DNA of 64,000 bases from JAICXG01 sp963801255 (GCA_963801255.1 CAWDEC010000020.1:1-64000), one strand, 5' to 3'. Counted from the stretch's first letter, positions 8,526 to 17,615 are shown. Numbers and translations: made by a program. Notes: generated by a model from the sequence alone, not told the origin.

Positions 8526-10096
8526 ACTCCACCATGGCAAGGCCAGGGTCTCCCTGGAAACTTACTCTTGTCTTTGCGGTAATCCTCGCCGCGTCTTCGT
8601 TCGCGCTCCAGGGATGGCAGGGCTTTAACATTTCGGACGAGGGTTTCCTTTGGTACGGCGTCCAGCGGACGGTGGCGGGGGAAGTGCCGCTGCGTGATTT
8701 TCAGTCTTATGACCCGGGAAGATATTACTGGTCGGCTGCGGTGGCTCTCGGGTTTGGCAACGGATTAGTGGCTCTGCGTTTTTCTGAGACAATCGCGGAA
8801 GCTATCGGTCTTTGGTTGGGGCTATTGGCCGCGTGTCGACTGAGCCGCAATTGGCTCGCTCTCCTCGCAACCGGTCTCATGCTCACGGTCTGGGTGTTTC
8901 CCTCCCATAAGATTTTCGACCACAGCCTTCTTTTGGCTGGCATTTGGATGGCAACGCGCCTGGCAGAACAGCCGTCGCGATGGAGGGTCGTCTGGGGGGG
9001 AGTGTTCATCGGTCTCTGTGCTTTTTTTGGAAGAAATCACGCGCTTTATAATGGTACCGCGGAATTTCTGCTCCTTCTCTGGCTAACTGTACGAGGAGAG
9101 CTTCCACCTACACGCTTCATAGCGTGGGCGACCGGTATTGTCGCCGGTAGCCTACCATTGCTCCTCATGCTGGCCTTTGTGCCGGGGTTCTTTACCAGCT
9201 ATCAAAACTCGATTGTAGAAATCCTGCGTCATGGGACCAACCTCGCGCTCCCGATGCCTTGGCCCTGGCGAATCTTCCTGAGTGGGAATCCTTACGCCGT
9301 CGCGTCTCAGTTAGTCCTGGGATTAGTTTTGCTTGCGCTACCAGTCGCTTATCTTGCCATGATCGGTGCTTCCCGGCCGCTCGCGCATTTTTCGCCGGAG
9401 CGCGCCCTTCTTGCTGCCTGTGGAGCCGTAGGATTATGCTACCTCAATCATGCTTACTCGAGGGCGGACGTTAGTCACCTCGCTCAGGCGATTCATCCTT
9501 TCACACTCGGCCTCCTCGCGCTTGTTTATCATTTTGCAAAACGATCTCGTTATCTAACAACCATGGCTCTCTTCCTGACGGCGCTTGGGCTTTTCGAGGT
9601 AGGAAGACAAATGCCGGCCTTCCAGAGACTGGTTTCACCCGTAGCCTGGCAACGATCGGCAGTTGCCAGCGGTGTATTTGTTCCACCGGTCTGGGCACGC
9701 TTTTTCGACGAGCTTCACCAATTCGCCGCCCATATCGGTCCGCGGGAGGGTATCTTCATTGCTCCCTCTGCTCCGGGTCTCTATCCCGTTCTGAACCGGG
9801 TCTCACCTGTCTGGGAGAGTTACGTTTTCTTCCCCACGAGCAAGGAGCGCGAGGAAGAAATAACCACTAGCCTAACGAAGAAAGAAATCAATTGGGCGAT
9901 TGTCTCAAATACGCAAATCGATGAGCGAGACGATTTGCGCTTCTCGGCGACCTATCCGCTCGTCTGGAAATATCTGCAGGAGAATTTCGAACCGGTCGCG
10001 CAGCCAGAATTACTCGGAGGACTGACGATCAAGCACCGCAAGGGAGCTAGCCCAGGAGATCGTGCACGACAGATTTCTCCTCCTTCAGCTCGTTAA
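8522..10096 (+). CDS. Polytopic GT-C-like membrane glycosyltransferase
   Basis: A 524-residue protein with an N-terminal helix (about 13-30) and a first outer loop containing FNISDEGFLWYG (D39-E40). This resembles the acidic catalytic loop of GT39/ArnT-like GT-C enzymes, which transfer sugars from polyprenyl carriers at the outer face of the inner membrane. About ten helices follow, then a soluble tail of about 130 residues. Its probable start is the GTG at 8522 (GTGA overlap with wecE); an ATG at 8534 is an alternative. It is the last gene of the glycan operon. Its 3' end overlaps the opposing mdh gene by 50 bp (10047-10096), an unusually long convergent overlap. Confidence 0.6.
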   Translation: MNSTMARPGSPWKLTLVFAVILAASSFALQGWQGFNISDEGFLWYGVQRTVAGEVPLRDFQSYDPGRYYWSAAVALGFGNGLVALRFSETIAEAIGLWLGLLAACRLSRNWLALLATGLMLTVWVFPSHKIFDHSLLLAGIWMATRLAEQPSRWRVVWGGVFIGLCAFFGRNHALYNGTAEFLLLLWLTVRGELPPTRFIAWATGIVAGSLPLLLMLAFVPGFFTSYQNSIVEILRHGTNLALPMPWPWRIFLSGNPYAVASQLVLGLVLLALPVAYLAMIGASRPLAHFSPERALLAACGAVGLCYLNHAYSRADVSHLAQAIHPFTLGLLALVYHFAKRSRYLTTMALFLTALGLFEVGRQMPAFQRLVSPVAWQRSAVASGVFVPPVWARFFDELHQFAAHIGPREGIFIAPSAPGLYPVLNRVSPVWESYVFFPTSKEREEEITTSLTKKEINWAIVSNTQIDERDDLRFSATYPLVWKYLQENFEPVAQPELLGGLTIKHRKGASPGDRARQISPPSAR

Positions 10097-11030
10097 CCGA
10101 AGCCTCAATTTTCGCGCGGCTGAAATCGTTCAACGAAACGCCTTGAACGATTTCCCATTTTCCGCCTTCCGACCGGATGGGGAAGGAGCTGATAAGGCCT
10201 TTTTCGACGTTGTAACTGCCATCGGAGCAGACGGCGACGCTGTACCAGTCTGTTTCCGGTGTTTTACTCGTCAGGCTACGAACGGTGTCGACGACGGCGT
10301 TAGCCGCAGAAGCGGCTGAGGAAAGGCCGCGGGCCTTGATGACCGCGGCGCCGCGTTGTTGCACCGTAGGGATGAAAGTCTCCTTGAGCCACTTTTCGTC
10401 GGCGATGACTTCGTCCGCGTTTTGACCATTGATCTTCGCGTTGTAGAAATCGGGATACTGCGTCGCGGAATGATTTCCCCAGATGGTCATGTTCGTCACC
10501 GTCGTCACGTCCACGCCTGCCTTTTGTGCGAGTTGCGCTTTGGCGCGGTTTTCGTCCAGGCGGGTCATGGCGAACCAGCGATCGTTAGGCACTGATTTCG
10601 CGTTATTCATCGCGATGAGGCAATTGGTGTTGCACGGATTGCCGACGACGAGGACGCGGACATCGCTCGAGGCGTTTTTCTCAATCGCCTTTCCCTGGCC
10701 GATGAAAATCTTGCCGTTAATGCCTAACAAATCGCCGCGTTCCATTCCCGCCTTACGCGGCACGCTGCCGACAAGCAGGGCCCAATTCACGCCGCGAAAA
10801 CCTTCGTCGAGGTCGGCCGTTGGCGCGATGCTTTTGAGGAGCGGGAAGGCGCAATCCTGCAATTCCATGACTACGCCTTCCAGCGCGCCGAGAGCGGGCG
10901 GGATTTCGATGAGCGACAATTGCACCGGCTGGTCGGGGCCAAACATCGAGCCGGAAGCGATGCGAAAAAGAAGCGAGTATCCGATCTGGCCAGCGGCGCC
11001 GGTGACGGCGACTTTAATGGGCGAATTCAT
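10047..11030 (-). CDS. mdh: Malate dehydrogenase
   Basis: NAD-dependent malate dehydrogenase of 327 residues, the usual length for the cytoplasmic-type subfamily. Residues 11-17 (GAAGQIG) form the dinucleotide loop. The substrate arginines are in SVPRKAGMERGDL and TRLDENRAK, and the catalytic histidine is in WGNHSATQYPD. It interconverts malate and oxaloacetate in the TCA cycle. A very good Shine-Dalgarno (AAGGAGG, six bases before the ATG) lies inside the 3' end of malQ. The malQ stop overlaps this start (ATGA), so the genes are coupled. The last 50 bp are antisense to the membrane glycosyltransferase gene. A TCGTTAGGC motif at 10582 encodes P-N-D on this strand. Confidence 0.95.
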   Translation of the reverse strand: MNSPIKVAVTGAAGQIGYSLLFRIASGSMFGPDQPVQLSLIEIPPALGALEGVVMELQDCAFPLLKSIAPTADLDEGFRGVNWALLVGSVPRKAGMERGDLLGINGKIFIGQGKAIEKNASSDVRVLVVGNPCNTNCLIAMNNAKSVPNDRWFAMTRLDENRAKAQLAQKAGVDVTTVTNMTIWGNHSATQYPDFYNAKINGQNADEVIADEKWLKETFIPTVQQRGAAVIKARGLSSAASAANAVVDTVRSLTSKTPETDWYSVAVCSDGSYNVEKGLISSFPIRSEGGKWEIVQGVSLNDFSRAKIEASVNELKEEKSVVHDLLG

Positions 11031-12739
11031 TTTTCCTCCTTAACTGCGGTTGCCGAGAAAGACAATCGTCCACTCTTTTCGATCGATCGCCGGATCATGA
11101 GCAGTTGTCGTCGCAGTGTTGTCCCATGCCCAAGCTTTGCAATGGTGGTGTGTAATCTGCGCGTCCAGTTGGAATTCGTCGCGGTACCGGGAACGTTGAA
11201 GCGCTCCGTTCTTCCCAGTAAATCGGTAATCATGACGATCGCGATCCATGATTCGCATCGAAAAAGCGCGTCAAAAATCGCGGGATAAAAATCACGCAGG
11301 TAATCCATCGAGTCGTTAGGCATGAGACCACTGAACGCGCCGATCTTGGCCAGATCCTGGCGCGCCTGATGACTCTGTTCTCCGTCTTCGAGTGCTCTCT
11401 GCCACATCGCTCGCAGCGGAAAGTGATCGTGGGTGGCGAAAGTCGCGACCGAGAGCCGTTCGTAGGCGTGGCCGGGGATGACGTTCCCGTCCGGCTGCGT
11501 TTCCCATTGCGGAATCTTGAACCCGGCAATCCCCAATGCTCTCAGGCTGGGCCGGACGTAGTGAGGCACCGTCCCCAAGTCTTCGCCAACAACCTGGGTT
11601 GCGCCCGATTCTTCCAGGACAACGCGCAGATACTCCTCGCCTTCTCGCTGGTTGGCCGCGCAATTTTCCCAGCGCTCGTCATCGCGTGGGAAAAAGTGCG
11701 GACGACGGCCGCCGGTCCTGGCGAGCATTTCCTCCCAGTTCAGGGGAAGGAATTGATCGTTGTAAGGAGGACGCCACGGAAACGCATAGATGCGATAAAA
11801 ACCGAGAACGTGATCGATGCGGAAAAGATGGAAAATTTGTCTCACGCCGTCGACGCGCTGGCGCCACCAAACAAAATTTTGACGCCGCATCTCCGGCCAG
11901 TCGTAAACGGGGATGCCCCAGTTTTGACCCCATTTCTGGGTGAACTCATCGTCTTTGAAATAAGGTTCCGGCGGTGCGCCACCGGACCAGTCGAGGGCGA
12001 ACCGCTCAGGGTGGGAAAAGACATCGGCGCTGTAATAGCTGATTCCAAATGGAATATCTCCCATCAGCGCGACGCCGTGCTCCTCGGCGAATTGTTTCAC
12101 TCCGCGCCATTGCTCGTGTGCAATCCACTGGATGTAGCGAAAAAAATCCCGCCGCTCTTCGAACGAGATGCGTTCATCTTTGCCTAACGAATGTAAGTAG
12201 GTGCCTGCTTCCTCAAGGCTGTTTTGCGGCCATTGGTCCCAGGTCTCGCGCTCGCCATGCTTCTCCATCAGAACGCGAAAAAGAGTGTAGTCATCGAGCC
12301 AGCCGGCTTCGGTTTGGCAGAAGCGTTGGAAATCTTCGTTCGGCGATTTCGCGCGAAAAACAGCGAACGCGCTCTCGAGCAGCTTCTTTTTTAGCGGCTT
12401 GACGATCCCGTAGCGCACGTGACCCCGGCGCAGGGCGGCAAGATCAATGCCCGTGGTGACGTCCCTGAACGCCTCGACCGACAGGTCCGTCGGCGATCCG
12501 GGCGCGAGGTGCAGCGTGGTGGGATCGAGCGCGCGCGAACTGACCGCATTGTACGGACTGTTGTCGCCGCCGGTCTCGTTAATCGGGAGAAGCTGGACGA
12601 GACGAAAACCAATCCGGCCCGACCATTCTATGAACTGGCGCAGACCCTCCAAATCGCCGATGCCGAGATCACTCTCGGTCCGGAGAGCGAAAAGCGGAGC
12701 GAGAATGCCAGCAATCTTTGTTTCGGGAGTCAGCTTCAT
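11027..12739 (-). CDS. malQ: 4-alpha-glucanotransferase (amylomaltase)
   Basis: A GH77 enzyme of 570 residues. The N-terminal substrate region contains LPINETGGDNSPYNAVSSRA. The catalytic nucleophile is the aspartate of FRIDH (D309) and the acid/base is the glutamate of VGEDLG (E386). GDIPFGISYYSADVF is another family signature. It disproportionates alpha-1,4-glucans and works with glycogen enzymes such as GlgC, encoded 6 kb away. Length and motifs are complete. It overlaps mdh by 3 bp. Two motif copies lie inside, encoding P-N-D (11313) and S-L-G (12182). Confidence 0.93.
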   Translation of the reverse strand: MKLTPETKIAGILAPLFALRTESDLGIGDLEGLRQFIEWSGRIGFRLVQLLPINETGGDNSPYNAVSSRALDPTTLHLAPGSPTDLSVEAFRDVTTGIDLAALRRGHVRYGIVKPLKKKLLESAFAVFRAKSPNEDFQRFCQTEAGWLDDYTLFRVLMEKHGERETWDQWPQNSLEEAGTYLHSLGKDERISFEERRDFFRYIQWIAHEQWRGVKQFAEEHGVALMGDIPFGISYYSADVFSHPERFALDWSGGAPPEPYFKDDEFTQKWGQNWGIPVYDWPEMRRQNFVWWRQRVDGVRQIFHLFRIDHVLGFYRIYAFPWRPPYNDQFLPLNWEEMLARTGGRRPHFFPRDDERWENCAANQREGEEYLRVVLEESGATQVVGEDLGTVPHYVRPSLRALGIAGFKIPQWETQPDGNVIPGHAYERLSVATFATHDHFPLRAMWQRALEDGEQSHQARQDLAKIGAFSGLMPNDSMDYLRDFYPAIFDALFRCESWIAIVMITDLLGRTERFNVPGTATNSNWTRRLHTTIAKLGHGTTLRRQLLMIRRSIEKSGRLSFSATAVKEEK

Positions 12740-12833
12740 TCTTCAAACAACGGCCACAAAGAAGGCGACGGATGCGCGAACCTTCTCTGTGCACACACGG
12801 TGTTGGGGTTCATCGCTGAGAGTTATGTCGAAC

Positions 12834-14873
12834 TCAGGCCCGCCGAACATTCCAGTCTTCGACGAGCTGGGACGGGATTTCTTTCAAGAAACGCGAAGGC
12901 CGTTGAAACATGTCGCCATAACCGGCGTTGAGGCGCATATGCGGATAGGTGAGGTAAAGTTCGTCTTTCGCCCGCGTGATCGCGACATAAAAGAGGCGCC
13001 GTTCCTCTTCGATCGCGTCGCGCGTTTCGAGCGAGCGCGAGCTGGGAAACATACCGTCGGTCAACCAGATGACGAATACGGTGTGAAATTCAAGGCCTTT
13101 GGCCTGATGCACAGAAGATAGGTTGACCGCTTCCTCATCGTTAGTCTGGGTCGCAGCCGGTTCGGCGTCGACATTGCTGATGAGCGCGAGCTGCGAAAGG
13201 AATTCGTTCGCGTCTTTAAACTGGCGGGCAAACGCCGCGAGCTGAGTGAGATCTTCCTTGCGCAGCTCGTAGTTGGCAAAATTGGCTTTGGCATAATCGT
13301 CGTAGATTGCTTCCACGACGGACATGATCATTTCGGTGGGCGCAATCGGCTGGCCGTGGGGCGCGATTTCTTCAAGGGTGTCGATGAGTTGCTGCCATGA
13401 TTTCCGGGCGCGAGAGCTGACGGGCATTCCAGCCATGCGGTCGTTCCACGAAGTAATCACCGCGTTCTCATTCAACATTTGCTCCCATTTACTCCAGAGC
13501 ATGTCTGCGCTTTTCCCGCCAATACCAGGAAGCAAGCGTACCATGCGTTTGAAGGCGACTTCATCCTGCGGATTGGCGACCAGGCGGATGAAGGCGGCCA
13601 CATCCTTGATGTGGGCTTGTTCAAAGAAGCGAATCCCGCTTGTGATTTGATAGGGGATGCCGCGGCGTGAAAGCTCAAGCTGCAACTCGATGGCGTGATA
13701 ATGCGCGCGATAAAGGACGGCAATTTCGTTCAACTCCACGCCTTCGTCGCGCAGCTCAAGAATGCGCTGGGCGACAAATTGCGCCTGTTCGCTTCCGTCG
13801 TTTAAGGCGACGATCGCTGGTCTGAATTTGTTCGTTAGGCGAACGGCACTTAGTTCTTTCCGAAACTGCTGCAGGTTCTGCGCGATGGCGGCGTTTGCTA
13901 CCTCTAAGATCTCCGGCACGCTGCGGTAGTTCAGTTCGATCTTGAAGATCTGCGCGTTTGGATAGCGCCGCGGGAAGGCGAGGATGTTTTGGAAGTTGGC
14001 CCCGCGCCAGGAGTAGATCGACTGCGCGTCGTCGCCCACTACCATGACGTTTTGATGTTCTCCCGCGAGCAGATCGATGAAGTCGGCCTGAATCTTGTTT
14101 GTGTCCTGGTATTCATCGACAAGGATGAACTGGAATTGTCGCTGATAGAAGCGGGCGATCTCCTCGTGCTCTTTCAGCATGCGAAGCGTCTTTTCCAGGA
14201 GGTCGTCGAAGTCGAGCGAGTTTGTCGACTGCTTTCGCCGCTCGTAGCGTGCGTGCACGTCTCTGATTTGCTCGAGGAGCGGGACGAAGTATGGAAATTT
14301 CTCCGCGAGAACCTCTTCGACCGATCGCTCGGTGTTAACGACAAAACTGAAGATGTCGGCGAGGACGTCACCTTTCGGGAAGCGAATCTCTTTCGGATCG
14401 ATCCCTGCGCCCGCCACGACAGCGTTGAGCAGATCCTTTTGGTCCTCGCGGTCCATGATGGTGAAACCGCTGGAATAGCCAAGCGCGCGGCCATGACGCC
14501 GCAGCATACGATTTCCGATGGAGTGAAAGGTGCCACCCCAGAGCCCGCTGGCGTCGATCGGCAACAGGTTGGCGACGCGATCGAGCATCTGTCGCGCAGC
14601 TTTGTTGGTGAAGGTGAGGAGAAGGATGTTGCGCGGATCAACTCCATTCTCCAGCAGGTACGCGACACGATAAGTCAGGGTGCGCGTTTTGCCTGAGCCG
14701 GCGCCGGCAATGACCAGCAGCGGACCAGGTGGCGCGGTGACGGCGGCGTATTGCTGAGGATTAAGCTCGCTCGCGTAATCGATATGGATTGTCGCCGCCG
14801 ACTGGGCGCGCTGTAGCATGTATTCGCGGGACATGTGGGCGATAACGCTGGAGTGTCGGCTCCGGCACTTCAA
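12834..14873 (-). CDS. UvrD/PcrA-type superfamily 1 DNA helicase
   Basis: Up to 679 residues; the family is usually 650-750. The Q-motif LNPQQYAAV is followed by Walker A GAGSGKT, motif Ia LTFTNKAA, Walker B VDEYQDTN, motif III GDDAQSIYSWRGA, motif IV ELNYRS, motif V HQAKGLEFHTVF and motif VI FYVAITRAKDEL. All SF1A helicase motifs are intact. The protein should translocate 3'-5' on DNA in repair or replication restart. It could be named UvrD, PcrA or Rep. Internal ATGs at 14834 or 14819 are likely better starts, because the conserved region begins at about residue 37. No Shine-Dalgarno decides between them. Confidence 0.93.
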   Translation of the reverse strand: MKCRSRHSSVIAHMSREYMLQRAQSAATIHIDYASELNPQQYAAVTAPPGPLLVIAGAGSGKTRTLTYRVAYLLENGVDPRNILLLTFTNKAARQMLDRVANLLPIDASGLWGGTFHSIGNRMLRRHGRALGYSSGFTIMDREDQKDLLNAVVAGAGIDPKEIRFPKGDVLADIFSFVVNTERSVEEVLAEKFPYFVPLLEQIRDVHARYERRKQSTNSLDFDDLLEKTLRMLKEHEEIARFYQRQFQFILVDEYQDTNKIQADFIDLLAGEHQNVMVVGDDAQSIYSWRGANFQNILAFPRRYPNAQIFKIELNYRSVPEILEVANAAIAQNLQQFRKELSAVRLTNKFRPAIVALNDGSEQAQFVAQRILELRDEGVELNEIAVLYRAHYHAIELQLELSRRGIPYQITSGIRFFEQAHIKDVAAFIRLVANPQDEVAFKRMVRLLPGIGGKSADMLWSKWEQMLNENAVITSWNDRMAGMPVSSRARKSWQQLIDTLEEIAPHGQPIAPTEMIMSVVEAIYDDYAKANFANYELRKEDLTQLAAFARQFKDANEFLSQLALISNVDAEPAATQTNDEEAVNLSSVHQAKGLEFHTVFVIWLTDGMFPSSRSLETRDAIEEERRLFYVAITRAKDELYLTYPHMRLNAGYGDMFQRPSRFLKEIPSQLVEDWNVRRA

Positions 14874-15093
14874 CGAAAAGTTGGGGAAATTGCGCGTCGC
14901 TGAAGTCGCCGGGTACCGTTTCCGGCGGTCGTGCGCTGAGCATCTGCGAGGCTCTTGCCTAACGATGCGTAAGACTCATCTTGCGGAGCAAACCGTGTCG
15001 GCAAAAATCCTCGAGTCCGGTGGGTTGGCAAGGTTACTGCTTTAGCAGTGATTATAGAAATTATGAAACACTCCAGCGGCTCACCTTTTGCCT
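14874..15093. other. Divergent intergenic region with one motif copy
   Basis: This 220-bp stretch separates the divergent helicase and response-regulator genes. No gene or convincing sigma-70 promoter is seen. It contains one GCCTAACGA (14957-14965). An AT-rich patch (ATTATAGAAATTATG, about 15050-15064) just upstream of the response regulator could hold its promoter. Confidence 0.4.
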
Positions 15094-15531
15094 ATGAAAC
15101 TGCTTGATCGCGAGCGCGTCGAATTCCTCGTCATTGATGACGATCCGGCGATTACTCAATTCCTTGCCGCCTACCTCAGACAGAAAGGCCACACTTGTGC
15201 CACCCTGACCGAAGGTTTCGAGACGCACGCCTGGCTTGAGATGCATGATTGCGAAGTGGTGGTGGTTGATCTCAACATGCCGAAAGTCGACGGCATTTCG
15301 CTTATCTCCTACATCCACGAAATACGAGCGCGACTGCCGATCATCGTCTTCACCGGCATCGGTTACGAGGAGGAGAAGATGCACGCCGCGCTACGTGCAG
15401 GAGCGAACGGTTACGTGAGCAAGAACCTGCCAGTGGAACAGCTTTATTGCGTCCTGACCCGCGTCCTTACCACCTGTCGCCAGCGCGACCTTCAGGAGCA
15501 TTCTCGTCCCGCCTTGGCGAGCGTAGCCTAG
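15094..15531 (+). CDS. Single-domain response regulator (CheY-like)
   Basis: A 145-residue protein from the ATG at 15094; a TTG at 15088 is an alternative start. It consists only of a receiver domain plus a short tail. The acidic pocket is DDD at 15-17, the phospho-acceptor is D59 in VVVVDLNMPKVDG, the conserved threonine is in VFTGIG, and the lysine is in GYVSKNLP. No output domain is present, so it should act through protein-protein contacts or in a phosphorelay. No histidine kinase is adjacent. The partner is therefore unknown. Confidence 0.85.
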   Translation: MKLLDRERVEFLVIDDDPAITQFLAAYLRQKGHTCATLTEGFETHAWLEMHDCEVVVVDLNMPKVDGISLISYIHEIRARLPIIVFTGIGYEEEKMHAALRAGANGYVSKNLPVEQLYCVLTRVLTTCRQRDLQEHSRPALASVA

Positions 15532-15810
15532 CGAGTAAAGAACGTCGCCTTGCCTAACGAGTTGGTGGCACTGAGATCCGCCCACTCCTCACCGGAAGGT
15601 AGACATTTCGGAGCACAGTCTTTTCGTCGCAACGTGTCGTTAGGCCATCAATCTTGATTCTTGCCCTCGCTGGCGGACGACAGCGACAGATTCGGCAGAG
15701 TCGGAGAGAAGGCAGATGTTTTTGTGTGAGGAGGACGGGTGCGGTGAAAGTGAAAGTTTTCACCTAAGGAATCAGATCCGGCTCCGGATCACCGGATGCG
15801 GAGCGAGGAT
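15532..15810. other. Intergenic stretch with two opposed motif copies
   Basis: This 279-bp region holds no credible gene. GCCTAACGA lies at 15552-15560 and TCGTTAGGC at 15637-15645, an inverted pair 76 bp apart. A short perfect hairpin GATCCGG-CT-CCGGATC (15775-15790) lies just beyond the stop of the NYN-domain gene and may contribute to termination, although it has no T-tract. Confidence 0.4.
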
Positions 15811-16218
15811 TTACCGTCGCGGTCTCGCGTCCTGAAGGAGTTCGCGCAATCCTTCGGGTGAGACCGTCTCGGCGCCGCTCGCGCTCGTCGTTTCCTGTTC
15901 GAGATAATCCGCAGTCGCGACAACCAGCCGGAAGCGCTCGGCGTATTTACTCGCCAGGCGCTCGATAATCGAATCCGCCGTTTGCCCGGCCCGAGAATAG
16001 AAAACTTGAATTTCCCCCGGCTCCCCTGCTTGCGAGACAGACGCACCGCGTCCATCGAAAACCACCACAACGCGCGTGCCGCTCCAATCCTGATAATCGC
16101 GCAGTTGTTTCACGAGCGTCTCGCGGGCCAAAGCGCCCCGACGGTCATGCAGGGCGCGCAATTCAGGCCATGCAAAAATGATGCTGTGGCCGTCGACGAC
16201 AAGATAATCGGGGCTCAC
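15811..16218 (-). CDS. YacP-like NYN-domain RNase
   Basis: About 135 residues from a GTG at 16218, chosen because the NYN-domain opening DYLVVDGHSIIFAWPEL begins there. The same frame can be extended upstream to 16488, but that part overlaps the better-supported small basic gene in another frame. Conserved acidic positions are in VVDG, VVVFDGRG and the TADSIIERL segment, which matches the YacP (Rae1) family of PIN/NYN ribonucleases. In Bacillus, YacP/Rae1 cuts mRNA on the ribosome. The role here is inferred from the family only. The GTG has no strong Shine-Dalgarno, so the exact N-terminus is uncertain. It lies 43 bp after the basic protein gene. Confidence 0.65.
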   Translation of the reverse strand: MSPDYLVVDGHSIIFAWPELRALHDRRGALARETLVKQLRDYQDWSGTRVVVVFDGRGASVSQAGEPGEIQVFYSRAGQTADSIIERLASKYAERFRLVVATADYLEQETTSASGAETVSPEGLRELLQDARPRR

Positions 16219-16261
16219 GCCCTTCGACGATAAACTGGGCCCGGAGAAAAGGAAGAGGGCT

Positions 16262-16450
16262 TTAGCTCGCCGCGCTCGCCTCTGCCACTGTCGGTCCGTT
16301 CGCGGAGACGGGGGCTGGCGCCGGCGTCGGGGTTTTCTTGGCGCGACTCTTCGCTGCTGGTCGCCGTGGATGATTAGCAGCGACGCGCTTGCGTTCAACG
16401 TATGCCTTACGCCGTTGCCGTTTTGCCCTGACTCGATGCTGTTGACCCAT
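16262..16450 (-). CDS. Small basic protein (MGQQHR...)
   Basis: A 62-residue, strongly basic protein starting MGQQHRVRAKRQRRKAYVER, followed by lysine-, proline- and alanine-rich sequence. An ATG 45 bases further upstream (16495) is possible, but the MGQQHR start looks like a short conserved basic protein I recall from Verrucomicrobiota. Charge and composition suggest nucleic-acid or ribosome binding. No function is established. It is upstream of, and probably co-transcribed with, the NYN RNase gene. Its frame differs from the over-extended NYN reading of the same bases. Confidence 0.55.
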   Translation of the reverse strand: MGQQHRVRAKRQRRKAYVERKRVAANHPRRPAAKSRAKKTPTPAPAPVSANGPTVAEASAAS

Positions 16451-16594
16451 GCGGCTGTTGCTATAGGCCGAAAGCTGATCGGGCGCAATTTCCAATCAGC
16501 GCGACCGGTGCAATTTTGCTATTGCAAATCTTCGCGCGCTTCAGGTAGAAACGCTTCGCCGGGATAGCTCGGCGCTGAAGTTTAGACCCCCCCT

Positions 16595-17392
16595 GTGTTT
16601 ACTCCTCGGAAACTGATCGGGCTTTCGCTGCTCTTCTTAATCATCGCGATCGTTGTTGGCTTTCTTAACAAGAGCGAGGTAAACGGCCTGCGGATCGCGT
16701 CGGTCAATGCTGCATCCTCACTGGAAATAGCGCGGCGGCTTCAAGCGACGAGCGAGCAAAAGCTAAAGGCGCGTGCAAAGGAATTGAGCGGCTTGGCGGG
16801 CAAGGTGGCGACTGCGGAAACAAGAGCTGGCAGTGCCGAAGCCGAACTTAGAAAATCGCAGAGCGAGAAGGCCGCACTGGAGTCGAAATTGCAGGCAAGT
16901 GAGACGCAGGTGGTCGACCTGCAAAAACAAGTCGCCGCCGCAACCGTCGCTGGCGGGTCGGACTCGAAGGAAAAAATCCCCGACGGCAAATTGAAGTCGC
17001 AGCTTCTCGATACGAGGCGCCGAATGGAAGCGGTCGAGAAAGAGAAAGCCGCACTCGCGGAAAAACTGAAGGAAGCCCAGGATCGCGTGACTGCGATGGA
17101 GGAAGAAAAAGGTCGACGCGGATTGCGGGCCAGCGTCGCGGGCATTCACGGCACGGTGCTGGCGGTGAACCAGGCCTATAATTTTGTCGTCCTCAGCATG
17201 GGAGAACGTCAGGGTGTAGTACCGAATTCCGAAATGTTGGTCATGCGCGGCGGTGCGCTCATAGGGAAGATTCGCATCTCTTCAGTTGAACCCACCACGT
17301 CAATAGGCGATATCATTACCAACAGCTTGGCGCGGGGCGTCCAAGTACAACCTGGAGATACGGTAATTTATGCTGGAAATGCCTCTTCATAG
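16595..17392 (+). CDS. Membrane-anchored coiled-coil protein, MreC-like C-terminus
   Basis: A 265-residue protein from a GTG start. An N-terminal helix (about 8-24) anchors it, residues about 40-178 form a long Ala/Glu/Lys-rich coiled coil, and the last about 85 residues form a small domain (GIHGTVLAVNQAYNFVVLSM, then GDTVIYAG). That domain resembles the beta-barrel halves of MreC-like proteins. Such proteins probably act in the periplasm on cell-shape or envelope scaffolds. This is an inference from architecture, as no motif assigns it firmly. No mreB neighbour is in the window. The stop overlaps the lipoprotein gene. Confidence 0.55.
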   Translation: MFTPRKLIGLSLLFLIIAIVVGFLNKSEVNGLRIASVNAASSLEIARRLQATSEQKLKARAKELSGLAGKVATAETRAGSAEAELRKSQSEKAALESKLQASETQVVDLQKQVAAATVAGGSDSKEKIPDGKLKSQLLDTRRRMEAVEKEKAALAEKLKEAQDRVTAMEEEKGRRGLRASVAGIHGTVLAVNQAYNFVVLSMGERQGVVPNSEMLVMRGGALIGKIRISSVEPTTSIGDIITNSLARGVQVQPGDTVIYAGNASS

Positions 17393-17615
17393 TCGAGAGG
17401 TGAAACGCGGTCTGGTCGCATTGCTGGGCGCTCTTTGCCTTGTGTCGTGCGCGAGTGGGCCCGCGCAACCTTCGTTGGTGGGCGATCCCGATGTACACGG
17501 TGAGTCTGCCATTCCCTGGAATAGGCCCCAGGCTTGGGAGGGCTCAGCTGGCTTGCCTGCAGGAATGCCCGGTGGTGCGGGTAACCCGAATCCAAATAAT
17601 CCGACCTCCTACTAG
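17370..17615 (+). CDS. Small lipoprotein
   Basis: Up to 81 residues. A basic stretch and hydrophobic core end in a lipobox (LCLVSC), so the mature lipoprotein would start at Cys27 with about 55 residues. The mature part is Pro/Gly/Asn-rich (IPWNRPQAWEGSAGLPAG) and probably unstructured. The start overlaps the coiled-coil gene by 23 bp. Starts at 17379 (ATG) or 17400 (GTG) also keep the lipobox. Overlap and order suggest a shared envelope function with the upstream gene. No function is known. Confidence 0.6.
   Translation: MLEMPLHSREVKRGLVALLGALCLVSCASGPAQPSLVGDPDVHGESAIPWNRPQAWEGSAGLPAGMPGGAGNPNPNNPTSY

Noticed and set aside
16219..16488. N-terminal extension of the NYN-domain protein
   Set aside because: It overlaps the small basic gene in another frame and lacks any NYN feature.
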